DNA of 64,000 nucleotides from Nitrincola tapanii (GCF_008368715.1 NZ_SMRS01000007.1:183043-247042); one strand, 5' to 3'. Positions 34,780-44,566 are shown, numbered from the stretch's first letter. Notes: generated by a model not told the origin, from the sequence alone. Numbers and translations: made by a program.

Positions 34780-36765
34780 ATGAGTTATCAGGTACTGGCA
34801 CGTAAATGGCGGCCGCGCCGCTTTCGAGAAATGGTTGGACAAGAGCATGTGCTGAAAGCACTGGTGAATGCTCTGGACAGCGATCGTCTGCATCATGCCT
34901 ATCTGTTTACCGGCACCCGAGGTGTCGGTAAAACCTCCATCGCACGCCTGTTTGCTAAAGCACTGAATTGTGAAGAGGGTGTCTCCTCAGAGCCTTGTGG
35001 TCAGTGCACGGCCTGTCGAGAAATTGCAGAAGGGCGCTTCGTCGATTTGATTGAAGTGGATGCGGCTTCCCGCACCAAGGTTGAAGACACCCGTGAGCTT
35101 CTGGAAAACGTCCAATACGCTCCGAGTCATGGCCGTTATAAAGTGTATCTCATCGACGAGGTGCACATGCTTTCCAATAGCTCATTCAATGCGTTGCTTA
35201 AGACCTTGGAAGAGCCGCCTCCGCATGTCAAATTTCTGCTGGCCACCACGGATCCACAAAAACTACCGGTCACGGTGCTGTCGCGTTGTTTGCAGTTTAA
35301 TCTAAAGAACTTGAGTCCACAGCGTATCGTTGAGCATCTTGAACAGGTGCTGACGGCGGAAGAGATCAGTTTTGATGATCCTGCCTTATGGTTATTGGCT
35401 CGTAGCGCAGATGGTTCGATGCGTGATGCGCTGAGCTTAACCGATCAGGCGATTGCGTTTGGCTCGGGATCGGTGCTGGAAGCGGATGTACGCAGTATGC
35501 TGGGCAGTATCGATCAGCGCTTGGTGCATCATCTGTTATTGGCCTTAGCGCAAGGCGATGCCAAAACGCTGTTGGATAAGGTTGCGGAGTTGTCACAGTT
35601 TACGCCGGATTATGCTGCCGTCCTGGCTGATCTATTAAGTCTGTTGCATCGTGTGGCCATGGCACAGGTGATGCCGAGTGCGATTGATAACAGTTTGGGT
35701 GATCAGCAATCGGTTTTAGAGCTGGCGGCCAGCTTAAGTGCGGAAGATGTGCAGCTGTTTTATCAGATCGCCTTGCTGGGGCGAAAGGATCTGCCTTTTG
35801 CTGCCGATTTGCGTGAAGGTCTGGAGATGGTGCTGTTACGCATGCTGGCATTTCGCCCAGTGCAGCCGTCGGCTATTCCGGCGCCTTCCACACCATTACG
35901 TGCACCCTCTATGGAGGCGCCTGCATCGCCACCTGAGCAGATTGCTCAGCAAAGGGTGGTTGAAGAAGACGCGGCATCTGTCTCAGTATCGACACCTGCA
36001 CCGGCGATCACTCAGCCCGCGACATCTGTATCCAGAGCGGAGCCGGCCACTACGCCTGTGACCCTCGCAGCTCAAGACGTTGATGAAGTACCGGCTTTCC
36101 TGCAGGAGACTCCACCTTGGGAGCCTTTCCCAGAGGAATCGAGTCTGGCTGCAGCGCGACCGGAGGTGAAGCGGGAAGAGGGGAGCGCAAAAAAGTCGGA
36201 AGGGTTCAGTCCAGCTGAGCCAGAACCCGAGTCCGCATTAGCGCAGGCGCAATTAGCAGAGCAAGCGCACCCATCCGAGCGTGAGCAGCAGCAATCCGAG
36301 CGTGAGCAACAAACTCAGCCCGCCGTGTTACAAGCACCAGAGTCCGCATCCTTGGCGGTGGAAGCAATCGATGCGCCTTTTTGGGTGACGCTGTTGCAGC
36401 GCTTGGGTTTGAGTGGAATGACGGCAAATATTGCCCGTAATTTATCCCTGGAAGAGCAGCGTGAAGACTTGCTCCGTTTCCATTTTCAGCCCGAACAAGC
36501 GGCTTTATTAAACACCACACAGCAAACCCGTATTGCTCAAGCGATTCGTGACCAGCTAGGCGAGCAGGTGGAAGTGGTGTTTGAGCAAAAAGCACAGACC
36601 CAAGAAACGCCGGCGGCCTATCAACAGCGTCAACAAGCCTTGCGCAAGGCGCAGGCGCAGGCAGCACTTGAGGCCGATCCTATAGTCCAGAGTATAATGG
36701 CGCAATTTTCGGCGCGTTTAGATCCGGCCAGTGTGGTCGCTCTCGAACCAAAATCTGAAGCTTAA
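34780..36765 (+). CDS. dnaX: DNA polymerase III tau subunit (and gamma by frameshift)
   Basis: Clamp-loader ATPase, 661 residues as tau. N-terminal AAA+ domain: Walker A FTGTRGVGKTSIARLFAKAL, zinc cysteines CEEGVSSEPCGQCTACRE, Walker B VYLIDEVHMLS, sensor 1 LATTDPQKLPVTVLSRC. A low-complexity linker (about 365-525, with a repeated SEREQQ unit) leads to the tau C-terminus that binds the polymerase alpha subunit and helicase. At 36189-36195 an in-frame A AAA AAG slippery site with flanking stimulators should yield gamma. Followed by ybaB and recR as in most gammaproteobacteria. Confidence 0.97.
   Translation: MSYQVLARKWRPRRFREMVGQEHVLKALVNALDSDRLHHAYLFTGTRGVGKTSIARLFAKALNCEEGVSSEPCGQCTACREIAEGRFVDLIEVDAASRTKVEDTRELLENVQYAPSHGRYKVYLIDEVHMLSNSSFNALLKTLEEPPPHVKFLLATTDPQKLPVTVLSRCLQFNLKNLSPQRIVEHLEQVLTAEEISFDDPALWLLARSADGSMRDALSLTDQAIAFGSGSVLEADVRSMLGSIDQRLVHHLLLALAQGDAKTLLDKVAELSQFTPDYAAVLADLLSLLHRVAMAQVMPSAIDNSLGDQQSVLELAASLSAEDVQLFYQIALLGRKDLPFAADLREGLEMVLLRMLAFRPVQPSAIPAPSTPLRAPSMEAPASPPEQIAQQRVVEEDAASVSVSTPAPAITQPATSVSRAEPATTPVTLAAQDVDEVPAFLQETPPWEPFPEESSLAAARPEVKREEGSAKKSEGFSPAEPEPESALAQAQLAEQAHPSEREQQQSEREQQTQPAVLQAPESASLAVEAIDAPFWVTLLQRLGLSGMTANIARNLSLEEQREDLLRFHFQPEQAALLNTTQQTRIAQAIRDQLGEQVEVVFEQKAQTQETPAAYQQRQQALRKAQAQAALEADPIVQSIMAQFSARLDPASVVALEPKSEA
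36175..36228 (+). promoter_or_regulatory. Programmed -1 ribosomal frameshift signal in dnaX
   Basis: Three elements are present. An SD-like AGAGGGGAG lies just upstream. The slippery heptamer AAAAAAG (36189-36195) is in the A AAA AAG register (codons GCA AAA AAG). A stem-loop follows 6 nt on: GGGTTC (36202-36207) with GAACCC (36223-36228), extendable by CGGA/TCCG. A -1 shift reads seven more codons and stops at TGA 36216-36218, giving a gamma of about 479 residues. Confidence 0.85.
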
Positions 36766-36807
36766 GCCTTAGGCTTAAGTCACTAAACATTGAATGGGGA
36801 AGGAAAA

Positions 36808-37140
36808 ATGATGAAAGGTATGGGCGGAATGGGCAATCTGATGAAACAGGCCCAGAAGATGCAGGAAGAGATGCAGCGCGCTCAAGAAGAGATTGCCAAC
36901 GCGGAAGTGCGGGGGGAGTCGGGTGCAGGGCTGGTTAGCATCCAGATGAACGGTCGTCATGATGTGAAAAGTGTCAGCATTGATGACAGCTTGATGCAGG
37001 AAGATAAAGAGATTCTGGAAGATCTGATTGCGGCGGCGATTAATGACGCTGTGCGTAAAGTCGAGCAGAGTTCACAGGAGCGTATGGCAAAAATCACCAG
37101 TGGTATGGGTATGCCACCTGGATTCAAGATGCCTTTCTAA
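36808..37140 (+). CDS. ybaB: YbaB/EbfC nucleoid-associated protein
   Basis: Small DNA-binding protein, 110 residues, dimeric tweezers fold. Family features: N-terminal helix [20 protein letters not shown], then [38 protein letters not shown] and a [11 protein letters not shown] tail. ATG 36808 (or 36811) has GGGGAAGGA upstream; the frame also runs back to a TTG at 36790. Lies between dnaX and recR. A CTTAAGCC/GGCTTAAG hairpin (36761-36779) overlaps the dnaX stop. Confidence 0.95.
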   Translation: MMKGMGGMGNLMKQAQKMQEEMQRAQEEIANAEVRGESGAGLVSIQMNGRHDVKSVSIDDSLMQEDKEILEDLIAAAINDAVRKVEQSSQERMAKITSGMGMPPGFKMPF

Positions 37141-37143
37141 TCT

Positions 37144-37755
37144 ATGTCTTTTAGTCCTCTGCTGCAGCAACTGATACAGGCGCTGCGTTGTTTACCCGGG
37201 GTCGGGCCCAAATCGGCTCAGCGTATGGCTTTGCATCTGTTAGAGCGGGATCGACAAGCCGCGCTAAGTCTTGCGCAGAGTCTGCAGGAAGCTTGTGAGC
37301 GAGTGGGACAGTGTCAAAGCTGTCGTACTTTATCTGAAGAGCCTATCTGTGCACTCTGTGCCGATGAACAGCGTGATCATAGCTTGCTCTGCGTCTTGGA
37401 GTCACCCGTGGATATGCTTGCGGTTGAGCAAACGGGAGGCTATCAGGGCGTTTACTTTGTTTTAGGTGGGCACCTTTCTCCCATTGATGGTATCGGCCCT
37501 GAAGATTTGGGAATACGACAACTGCTTCAGCGTTTGCAACAGGGTGAAATACGCGAACTGATTCTTGCAACCAATCCAACGGTGGAAGGTGAAGCCACGG
37601 CGCATTACATCTTAGAACAGATCGAGGATCCCCATCTCAAGGTTTCGCGCATTGCGCATGGTGTGCCGGTAGGAGGGGAGTTGGAGTTTGTAGACGGTGG
37701 TACTTTAGCGCATGCCCTGGCCGGCCGACGCTCTCTTAGAAAGGAAATATCCTGA
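37144..37755 (+). CDS. recR: Recombination protein RecR
   Basis: Acts with RecF and RecO to load RecA on gapped DNA; 203 residues, full length. Helix-hairpin-helix [20 protein letters not shown], four-cysteine zinc finger [16 protein letters not shown], and Toprim domain beginning [20 protein letters not shown], with [15 protein letters not shown]. Starts 3 nt after ybaB; its stop is immediately followed by the rnd ATG, so translation of rnd is probably coupled. Confidence 0.98.
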   Translation: MSFSPLLQQLIQALRCLPGVGPKSAQRMALHLLERDRQAALSLAQSLQEACERVGQCQSCRTLSEEPICALCADEQRDHSLLCVLESPVDMLAVEQTGGYQGVYFVLGGHLSPIDGIGPEDLGIRQLLQRLQQGEIRELILATNPTVEGEATAHYILEQIEDPHLKVSRIAHGVPVGGELEFVDGGTLAHALAGRRSLRKEIS

Positions 37756-38943
37756 ATGCCGAAGCAGCCTAGCTACGATTGGCAGCCTTTGCAGGCGCAA
37801 GCGGAAAACCCCATCTGGATTACAGACAATGCCCAGCTGGCAAGCGCCTGCGCACGTTGGCAGAACTTGCCTTTAATCGCGTTGGATACGGAATTTAGCC
37901 GAGTTGAAACTTTTTATCCTGTGCCGGGTTTGTTGCAGGTTGCGGATGATGAGGCGTGTTATTTAATTGATCCTTTGCAGGTGGATGATTTCAGCCCTTT
38001 TCGAGCTGTGCTTGAAGATGAAACGATCATCAAGGTGTTGCATTCCGCCAGCGAGGATCTCGAATTATTTCGACACAGCTATCAGGTGGTCCCTAAACCG
38101 CTCTTTGATACCCAAGTTGCCGCGGCGTTTGCGAATTGGGGATTTAGCATGGGATTACAACGCTTGGTGAAACACGCGTTGGAGATCGATCTCGGCAAGG
38201 CGCAAACGACTTCGGATTGGTTGCAACGCCCGCTGACGGCTGAGCAGATTCACTATGCGGCATTGGATGTGGCGTATCTTCCCGCGATTGCTCTGTGTTT
38301 GATTGCTGAACTTAAGCAGTTACAGCGCTTGGATTGGGTGGTCGATGAATGTGCGTATATTGCCCAGCAAGAAGACCCTGATCCAGAAGGCTATCAGTAC
38401 TATCGCCGTTTTACTCAGATGAGTATTCGCTCTGATGCCCAGTTAGCCGGTTTGCGAGATCTGACGGCATGGCGTGAACAGGCGTGTCGTGAACGTAACC
38501 TTTGTCGGCCACGCGTGCTGAAAAATGAGCTCATTCTAGAGATAGTGAAACGCTGGCCACAGAATTTGGAGACGCTGGCGCGTTTAGGTGTGTGGCGACG
38601 CACGTTAAAAGAAGATGGACCTAGCATTCTGGCCTGTTTAGCGCAGGCGGAAGAATCGGCACGTCGGCATCCGCCTTTGCCGATCCATCTGCCCTTGCAT
38701 GTCTATTGGCATAAGCCGGTGAAAAAACTTTTAGCGCTGGGGCGTGAGCGCGCACGTGAGTTGGATATTTTCCCAGAGATCCTGATTCGGCGTAAGGATA
38801 TTGAAAAGTTGATTAATTCGCGTGATGAGCAGGGGCAGTTTCATCTGCCTTTAAGTTTATCCGGTTGGCGTAAGTCACTGATTGGCGATGATTTGCTCAG
38901 CGCTTTACAAGCGTTAGACCCTAAGAGAGAAAGTGAATGTTAA
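37756..38943 (+). CDS. rnd: Ribonuclease D
   Basis: 3'-5' exoribonuclease that trims tRNA and other small RNA ends; 395 residues. DEDDy exonuclease domain (about 20-200): LIALDTEFSRVETFYPVPGL (motif I D and E), KVLHSASEDLELF (motif II), IHYAALDVAYLPAI (motif III, Tyr and Asp). One HRDC domain around 210-290 (LRDLTAWREQACRERNL...). ATG abuts the recR stop. Overlaps ycgL by 7 bp. Confidence 0.96.
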   Translation: MPKQPSYDWQPLQAQAENPIWITDNAQLASACARWQNLPLIALDTEFSRVETFYPVPGLLQVADDEACYLIDPLQVDDFSPFRAVLEDETIIKVLHSASEDLELFRHSYQVVPKPLFDTQVAAAFANWGFSMGLQRLVKHALEIDLGKAQTTSDWLQRPLTAEQIHYAALDVAYLPAIALCLIAELKQLQRLDWVVDECAYIAQQEDPDPEGYQYYRRFTQMSIRSDAQLAGLRDLTAWREQACRERNLCRPRVLKNELILEIVKRWPQNLETLARLGVWRRTLKEDGPSILACLAQAEESARRHPPLPIHLPLHVYWHKPVKKLLALGRERARELDIFPEILIRRKDIEKLINSRDEQGQFHLPLSLSGWRKSLIGDDLLSALQALDPKRESEC

Positions 38944-39224
38944 TTTGTTCGATCTATCGTAGCAGTCGTAAAGATGAGATGTATCTTTATGTGGATAAAC
39001 GTAATGGCTTAGATTCTGTTCCTGAAGCCTTAATGGAGCGCTTTGGTAAGGCTCTGCATGTGATGGATATGCCGATGACCGCTGAGCGTAAATTGGCGCG
39101 AGTGGACACCGAAAAGGTGTTACAAGCCATTCGTGATCAAGGCTTCTTCCTGCAGATGCCACCGCCAAAAGATGACTATATGTTAGATCTTTACCGCGAT
39201 CGTCCTGAAACTGGAGTGCGCTGA
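38937..39224 (+). CDS. ycgL: YcgL domain protein
   Basis: 95-residue protein of the small YcgL family (DUF709): ICSIYRSSRKDEMYLYVDKR at the start, RFGKALHVMDMPMTAERKLA and QGFFLQMPPPKDDYMLDLYR later. Function unknown. The rnd-ycgL-ycgN order is conserved in many gammaproteobacteria, suggesting an RNA-linked role, but that is inference. It overlaps rnd. Confidence 0.92.
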   Translation: MLICSIYRSSRKDEMYLYVDKRNGLDSVPEALMERFGKALHVMDMPMTAERKLARVDTEKVLQAIRDQGFFLQMPPPKDDYMLDLYRDRPETGVR

Positions 39225-39225
39225 G

Positions 39226-39690
39226 TTGGCCCAGGAAGTCTTCTGGCAACGCAAATCTCTGCAAGAGATGTCACCTGCGGAATGGGAATCTTTGTGTGAT
39301 GGCTGTGCGCTGTGTTGCTTGCATAAGGTTGAAGATGAAGACACGGAAGAGGTGTTTTATACCCAGGTGGTATGTCATCTTCTGGATGATGAGACCTGTC
39401 GTTGCACACGTTATGCTGAACGCACGCACTTAGTACCGAGTTGCGTACAGCTGCGGCCTGAAGATGTGGAATCTTTCCATTGGCTGCCACCAACCTGTGC
39501 TTACCGTTTAGTCTATGAGAAAAAACCTTTACCGGAGTGGCATCCGCTGTTGAGTGGTCGTAGTGATTCGGTGATTCGTGCACAGGCTTCAGTCTTGAGT
39601 GTCTATGCCGTCAAGGATAATGAAATTGAGGAAGATGAGCTGATCGATTATGTGATCGAAGAAGCTGTTTTCTTTCGCTCTAAAAACTGA
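39226..39690 (+). CDS. ycgN: YcgN family cysteine-cluster protein (UPF0260)
   Basis: 154-residue protein with a CxxCxxCC-type cluster: LCDGCALCCLHKVEDE, then VVCHLLDDETCRCTRY and LVPSCVQL, suggesting a metal or Fe-S site. Start is TTG at 39226 with GGAG about 9 nt upstream, one base after the ycgL stop. The N-terminus FWQRKSLQEMSPAEWESL matches the family, which supports this unusual start. Function not established. Confidence 0.9.
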   Translation: MAQEVFWQRKSLQEMSPAEWESLCDGCALCCLHKVEDEDTEEVFYTQVVCHLLDDETCRCTRYAERTHLVPSCVQLRPEDVESFHWLPPTCAYRLVYEKKPLPEWHPLLSGRSDSVIRAQASVLSVYAVKDNEIEEDELIDYVIEEAVFFRSKN

Positions 39691-39759
39691 GCGCAAAAAA
39701 AATAAGCTAGGTGTACAAGATAAGTTATGCGCAAAAGATAGCCAGGTGCGAAAGAAGAT

Positions 39760-39795
39760 TAAAAAAAAGGATGAGCACGGCTCATCCTTTTTTTA
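39760..39795. terminator. Bidirectional terminator between ycgN and rpsA
   Basis: AGGATGAGC pairs with GCTCATCCT around ACG (39768-39788), flanked by an A-run on the left and a T-run on the right, so it terminates both converging transcripts. Confidence 0.92.
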
Positions 39796-39808
39796 TGCCA
39801 GATTAGAA

Positions 39809-41491
39809 TCAGTTGTTCTGATTCGCCAGCTGCTGCTTGATCAGGTCACCGATAGTGGTCGGACCGGCCACTTCAACTTCCTGGTTACGCACAGCGCTGA
39901 TAGCGGCTTTCTCGTCTGCCTGATCTTTAGCTTTGATCGACAGGTTGATGACGCGGTTGCGACGATCAACGTTAACGATCTTAGCTTCAACAGAATCGCC
40001 TTCTTTCAGAACGCTGGTTGCGTCTTCAACACGATCTGCAGACAGTTCAGAAACTTTCAGCTGCGCTTCAATGCCTTCAGCCAGTTCAACGACTGCGCCT
40101 TTTGCATCAACAGACTTCACAGTACCGTTTACGATGCTGCCTTTTTCATTGGCGGCAACGAATTCAGCGAAAGGATCGCTTTCCAGCTGCTTGATACCCA
40201 GAGAGATGCGCTCTTTCTCAGCGTCGATAGACAGGATAACCGCTTCAACCTGGTCACCTTTCTTGAACTGACGCAGAGCGGCTTCGGCATCAGCTTCCCA
40301 AGAGATATCAGACATGTGTACCAGGCCGTCCAGATCGTTATCCAGGCCGACGAAGATACCGAAGTCAGTGATAGTCTTGATGGTGCCGCTGACCTTATCG
40401 TTAGCAGCGTACTGCTCAGAGAAGGCAACCCATGGGTTAACAGTGCACTGTTTGATGCCCAGAGAAATACGACGACGCTCTTCATCTACGTCCAGGATCA
40501 TCACTTCCACTTCATCGCCGATCTGTACGATCTTAGATGGGTGAATGTTTTTGTTGGTCCAAGACATTTCAGAAACGTGTACCAGACCTTCTACGCCATC
40601 TTCGATAGACGCGAAGCAGCCGTAATCAGTCAGGTTGGTGACGCGAGCCTGAGTTTTGCTGCCTGCTGGGTAACGGTTTTTGATCGCTTCCCATGGATCT
40701 TCAGACAACTGCTTCAGACCGAGAGAGATACGGCCAGAATCTTTGTCGAACTTGATGATGCGAACAGAGATTTCATCACCTGGGTTCAGCATTTCGCTTG
40801 GGTGAGAAATACGTTTCCACGCCATGTCGGTGATGTGCAGCAGGCCATCTACGCCGCCCAGATCGATGAAGGCACCGTAGTTAGTCAGGTTTTTAACAAA
40901 ACCTTTAACGATCTGACCTTCTTCCAGGGCAGCCAGGAGTTCATCACGCTGAGCAGAGTTGGCTTCCTGCATCACAGCGCGGCGAGAAACCACGATGTTG
41001 TTGCGCTTAGGATCCAGCTTGATCAGTTTGAATTCCAGCTCTTTGCCTTCCAGGTGGTCTACGTCGCGTACTGGACGCACGTCAACCAGTGAACCTGGCA
41101 GGAAGCCCTGAATGTTGTTGATGCTGACAGTAAAGCCGCCTTTGACTTTGCCAGAGATGTAACCTTTAACGGTTTCTTCGGCGTCAAATTTGCTCTGCAG
41201 AACTTCCCATGCTTCTGAACGCTTGGCTTTTTCACGTGACAGGCGAGTTTCACCGAAACCATCTTCAACGGCTTCCAGTGCAACTTTAACCGTGTCACCG
41301 ATTTTGATTTCCAGCTCATTGTTGTCGTTCAGGAACTGTGAACGAGGGATAACCGCTTCAGATTTCAAACCAGCGTTGACGGTGACCCAGTCGCTGTCGA
41401 TATCAACAACTTCACCCGTTACCAGGGTGCCAGGAGTCATGTCCAGAGATTGCAGGGATTCTTCAAACAGATCAGCAAAGCTTTCGCTCAT
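39809..41491 (-). CDS. rpsA: 30S ribosomal protein S1
   Basis: RNA-binding ribosomal protein needed for initiation on structured or weak-SD mRNAs; 560 residues (E. coli 557). Six S1 (OB-fold) repeats are visible, each with a GxVxxxxxxGxFV core, for example [40 protein letters not shown] and [20 protein letters not shown]. The large plus-strand frame opposite it is a codon shadow. cmk and ihfB, its usual neighbours, are not adjacent. Codon use is biased as in highly expressed genes. Confidence 0.98.
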   Translation of the reverse strand: MSESFADLFEESLQSLDMTPGTLVTGEVVDIDSDWVTVNAGLKSEAVIPRSQFLNDNNELEIKIGDTVKVALEAVEDGFGETRLSREKAKRSEAWEVLQSKFDAEETVKGYISGKVKGGFTVSINNIQGFLPGSLVDVRPVRDVDHLEGKELEFKLIKLDPKRNNIVVSRRAVMQEANSAQRDELLAALEEGQIVKGFVKNLTNYGAFIDLGGVDGLLHITDMAWKRISHPSEMLNPGDEISVRIIKFDKDSGRISLGLKQLSEDPWEAIKNRYPAGSKTQARVTNLTDYGCFASIEDGVEGLVHVSEMSWTNKNIHPSKIVQIGDEVEVMILDVDEERRRISLGIKQCTVNPWVAFSEQYAANDKVSGTIKTITDFGIFVGLDNDLDGLVHMSDISWEADAEAALRQFKKGDQVEAVILSIDAEKERISLGIKQLESDPFAEFVAANEKGSIVNGTVKSVDAKGAVVELAEGIEAQLKVSELSADRVEDATSVLKEGDSVEAKIVNVDRRNRVINLSIKAKDQADEKAAISAVRNQEVEVAGPTTIGDLIKQQLANQNN

Positions 41492-41508
41492 GAAATTGTC
41501 CTATATTT

Positions 41509-41601
41509 GCTGCCGAAGCAGCGTCCAGCCTGTACCGCCAGTTGTACAGGGTCGGTTGTCGATGATTATTACTTAATCACTAAGCTGGCGGATGTGATTA
41601 G
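41509..41601 (-). promoter_or_regulatory. Three-hairpin rpsA leader (likely S1 autoregulation)
   Basis: On the minus strand, from far to near the ATG: TAATCAC/GTGATTA (41574-41600); CCTGTAC/GTACAGG with an 8-nt loop (41529-41550); and GCTGC-TTCG-GCAGC, a UUCG-capped hairpin (41509-41522). No strong Shine-Dalgarno precedes the ATG. This matches the known arrangement of the E. coli rpsA leader, where S1 represses its own translation. Confidence 0.7.
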
Positions 41602-41695
41602 GTAATAAAAAAGAGGTCAAATTATACAGAGTCTGAGGCCTATAGAACAGAACCTGTGCAAAAAATGTTCATTCAGAAGGGCAGGGTGTAAGCGC

Positions 41696-42469
41696 TTAAC
41701 GTGAGAGGCTGGACTGGAGGTTTTCGCGCAGGGGGCGTTGGCAGGCGGGCAAAACAGAGTTGAGATCCTGTTGCAAGGCGTTCGCGAGACGCACTTGATC
41801 GGGATAGTAAAAGTATTCTTGGATTGAACGTTCCTCGCGCACACTGTTGGCGGCGAGTTGCACAGCATCACCGACACAAAACATAAACGCAGGGAGATGT
41901 TCGAGAACGATACGCGTGCGCTGTGCCGAATCTAGCATCAGGCGATTGGCTTCGACAAAACGCTTGTATTCCATACGCCCCGCTGCAGCCATGAGTTCGA
42001 TACGGACACGACTAAAACGTTGCGCATCGGTCGATTGCTGGAGGTAGAGGTGCAGCATATTCTCAACACGATCCAATTCTTGCTCAAAGGTTTCGGGCAC
42101 AAAATGTTCGTTGAGTTTCTGCTGATGTTCGAGATCGGCAATTTGTTTTTCCAAAGCGGAGATCTGTTGCTGTAATGACTGATTGGCCAGCATCAGGTTA
42201 TCACGATCTCTGACCAAAGATTGAATAACACGTTCAGCTGGAGTCAGTTTTTGATCTACAAACGTTGCGGGGAGCTGGGCTTGGCCGAGTATGCCCACTG
42301 AGCTTTCATCGATGCGAGGGGCACCAGTGATCCCAAAACCAAACTTTTCCAGATCAACGCTACTTTTCTCATACTCTTTTTCGACAAAGATAAACACGCC
42401 ATAGCCTATGCCTGCGAGCACCACCAGGAGGATGGAGATCAGCAGGCTCAGGAGTAGGCGTTTATTCAT
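41696..42469 (-). CDS. Membrane-anchored coiled-coil protein, unknown function
   Basis: 257 residues from ATG 42469; the frame extends three codons to a TTG. One N-terminal transmembrane helix (LLLSLLISILLVVLAGIGYG), a periplasmic linker, a coiled coil (about 75-120; LMLANQSLQQQISALEKQIA and following), and a helical C-terminal half with two cysteines (MFCVGDAV; VLPACQRPL). I do not recognise the family. It begins 12 nt after the prc stop and is likely cotranscribed, so a role with the periplasmic protease, as adaptor or substrate, is possible. Confidence 0.7.
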   Translation of the reverse strand: MNKRLLLSLLISILLVVLAGIGYGVFIFVEKEYEKSSVDLEKFGFGITGAPRIDESSVGILGQAQLPATFVDQKLTPAERVIQSLVRDRDNLMLANQSLQQQISALEKQIADLEHQQKLNEHFVPETFEQELDRVENMLHLYLQQSTDAQRFSRVRIELMAAAGRMEYKRFVEANRLMLDSAQRTRIVLEHLPAFMFCVGDAVQLAANSVREERSIQEYFYYPDQVRLANALQQDLNSVLPACQRPLRENLQSSLSR

Positions 42470-42481
42470 CAGATGCAAAGC

Positions 42482-44566
42482 TTATTGGTTAGCGGCTGGC
42501 GTTAAGGCGGTGTGTGCCAGATTCAGGTTGATGAAATCCACCAGAATCTCAGCACTTTCCATCAAGATCGATTCGGCTTCAGGATTGATCGTCCGTCCTT
42601 GATTATCTTTAGGTAACAACTCCTCGAGTTCGCTTAAGGCCCGAATCGGAGGTTCCCCCTTCGCCATACGACGCTCGTTTTCAGCCTGAATTTGCCAGCT
42701 TTCCAGTTCATCACGCTGCTCTTTAACGCGCTGAATGCTTAAGGGCAGAAGCGTTTGATCACGCTGTTCACGACTGCGTTCTACTTGTTGCTGCATAAAG
42801 CGGAAGTCAGGGTTGCTCTGGATACGAGCTTGATGCTGCGTCATTAACTCATCGATAAACGGAGTTAGACTAGGGAAACGACCATGCCGAACCGGATGCA
42901 CTTGATCCCAGGGCAGGGCACCTTCTAAAGCACTCTCCCCGATCTCCTGTTCGTCCATCAGTGTTGGGAAAACGATATGCGGCACCACACCTTTATGCTG
43001 GGTGCTTTCCCCGGAGATACGATAAAACTTGGCATGAGTCAGCTTGAGCTGGCCATGATCCAAAGGCAAGAGCGTTTGTACGGTCCCCTTTCCAAAGGTT
43101 CGTCCACCTACCACAATCCCACGGTTGTAGTCTTGGATCGCGCCGGCAAAGATCTCAGAAGCTGAGGCGCTCAAGCGGTTGACCATCACTAACAGAGGGC
43201 CGTTCCAGGCGATCTTAGGGTCAAAGTCACCGAGAATATCAACACGGCCGCTGGCATCGCGGATCTGTACAGTTGGACCGCGTGAAATGAACAGGCCTGT
43301 CAGCTCATTCGCTTCACGCAGAGAGCCACCGCCGTTATTGCGCAGATCGACAATCAAGCCGTCGATGTTTTGCTCTTTCAGTTGGCTGATCAGGCGCTCG
43401 ACATCACGAGTGGTACTTTTATACTCGGGATCTCCAGCTTGCAAGCCGGCAAAATCGATGTAAAAAGCGGGGATTTCAATCACGCCCAAACGATAGGGTT
43501 GGCCGTTACGTTCGGTATCGATGATACGTTTTTGCGCGGCCTGCTCTTCCAGCCGCACCTTGTCACGTACGATGGTTACGATGCGTCGGGCTGAACGATC
43601 GATCGAATCGGCAGGAATAATCTGTAAACGCACCACACTGGACTGTGGGCCACGAATCAGATTGACAACTTCATCTAAACGCCAGCCGACCACATCCTCA
43701 AGCGCACCCTCTTCCCCTTGGCCGACCCCAACGATGAGATCAGAAGGGCGCAGCTGTCCGCTTTTATCCGCTGGACCTGCGGGGACAAGACGGACAATTT
43801 TGGTGTATTCATCTTCTACTTGCAGCACCGCACCAATCCCTTCCAGTGACAGGCTCATATTGATCTGGAAGTTTTCTTGATTGCGCGGAGAAAGGTATTG
43901 GCTGTGCGGATCAAATTCATGTGCCAGAGCGTTGGTGTAACGCTCAAACACATCTTCATTATTGGTTTGTTCCAAACGGCTTTTCTGATTTTCGTAACGT
44001 TTAATCAGAATTTCGCGCGCTTCCTCTTCACTTTTATCGGCCAGTTTAAGGCTGATCATCGCGCTTTTGAGACGCTGATGCCATAACCGATCCATCTCTT
44101 CGGCAGTTTGCACCCAGGGTGCTTCCGAGCGATCGGACTCCATAAACTCATCGGCTTCAAAGTCGAACTGGAAAGCCTCATCACGCAGCAGGGTTAAGAG
44201 ATATTCCAAGCGTTCCAGATTGCGTTTTTGAAAGCGGTTGTAGATATCGAAACCACTTTGGCTATCGCCTTGCATTAATTGCAGGCCCAGTACCGGACGC
44301 AAAGGCTCAAATTCTTGGATATCCGCAGCATAAAAATACAGGCGTGCCGGATCTAAGTCCTTTAGGTAGCGATCATAGACATCTGAAGACAAGGCTAGAT
44401 CCATCTGCTTGCCGCTGTAGTGATTTTGTTGAAGGGCTGTAAAGACATCTAGTAATGCCTGTTCGTGAACGGGCTCGGGAGAGAAACGCGCAAAAGCTGG
44501 GCTGACCGCCAGAGAGAGGGCCAATACCCAACTGATCGCAAGATGTTTAAACGAGAATCTGACCAT
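42482..44566 (-). CDS. prc: Tail-specific protease (S41 family)
   Basis: Periplasmic carboxy-terminal processing protease, 694 residues. Signal peptide (LALSLAVSPAFA), TSP N-terminal helical domain, PDZ domain (LEGIGAVLQVEDEYTKIVRL, GPADKSGQLRPSDLIVGVGQ), and S41 catalytic core: VDLRNNGGGSLREANELTGL, the serine in NRLSASASEIFAGAIQDY and the lysine in GGRTFGKGTVQTLLPL. The C-terminal DUF3340 domain is present. ATG 44566 with an AGGA site is preferred over the 19-codon longer frame, which would spoil the signal peptide. E. coli Prc trims FtsI and degrades MepS with the adaptor NlpI; no nlpI is adjacent. Confidence 0.95.
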   Translation of the reverse strand: MVRFSFKHLAISWVLALSLAVSPAFARFSPEPVHEQALLDVFTALQQNHYSGKQMDLALSSDVYDRYLKDLDPARLYFYAADIQEFEPLRPVLGLQLMQGDSQSGFDIYNRFQKRNLERLEYLLTLLRDEAFQFDFEADEFMESDRSEAPWVQTAEEMDRLWHQRLKSAMISLKLADKSEEEAREILIKRYENQKSRLEQTNNEDVFERYTNALAHEFDPHSQYLSPRNQENFQINMSLSLEGIGAVLQVEDEYTKIVRLVPAGPADKSGQLRPSDLIVGVGQGEEGALEDVVGWRLDEVVNLIRGPQSSVVRLQIIPADSIDRSARRIVTIVRDKVRLEEQAAQKRIIDTERNGQPYRLGVIEIPAFYIDFAGLQAGDPEYKSTTRDVERLISQLKEQNIDGLIVDLRNNGGGSLREANELTGLFISRGPTVQIRDASGRVDILGDFDPKIAWNGPLLVMVNRLSASASEIFAGAIQDYNRGIVVGGRTFGKGTVQTLLPLDHGQLKLTHAKFYRISGESTQHKGVVPHIVFPTLMDEQEIGESALEGALPWDQVHPVRHGRFPSLTPFIDELMTQHQARIQSNPDFRFMQQQVERSREQRDQTLLPLSIQRVKEQRDELESWQIQAENERRMAKGEPPIRALSELEELLPKDNQGRTINPEAESILMESAEILVDFINLNLAHTALTPAANQ

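Noticed and set aside
39746..41092. Long plus-strand open frame (448 codons)
   Set aside because: It lies opposite rpsA, whose six S1 repeats are unmistakable; the frame is a shadow caused by strongly biased codon use.
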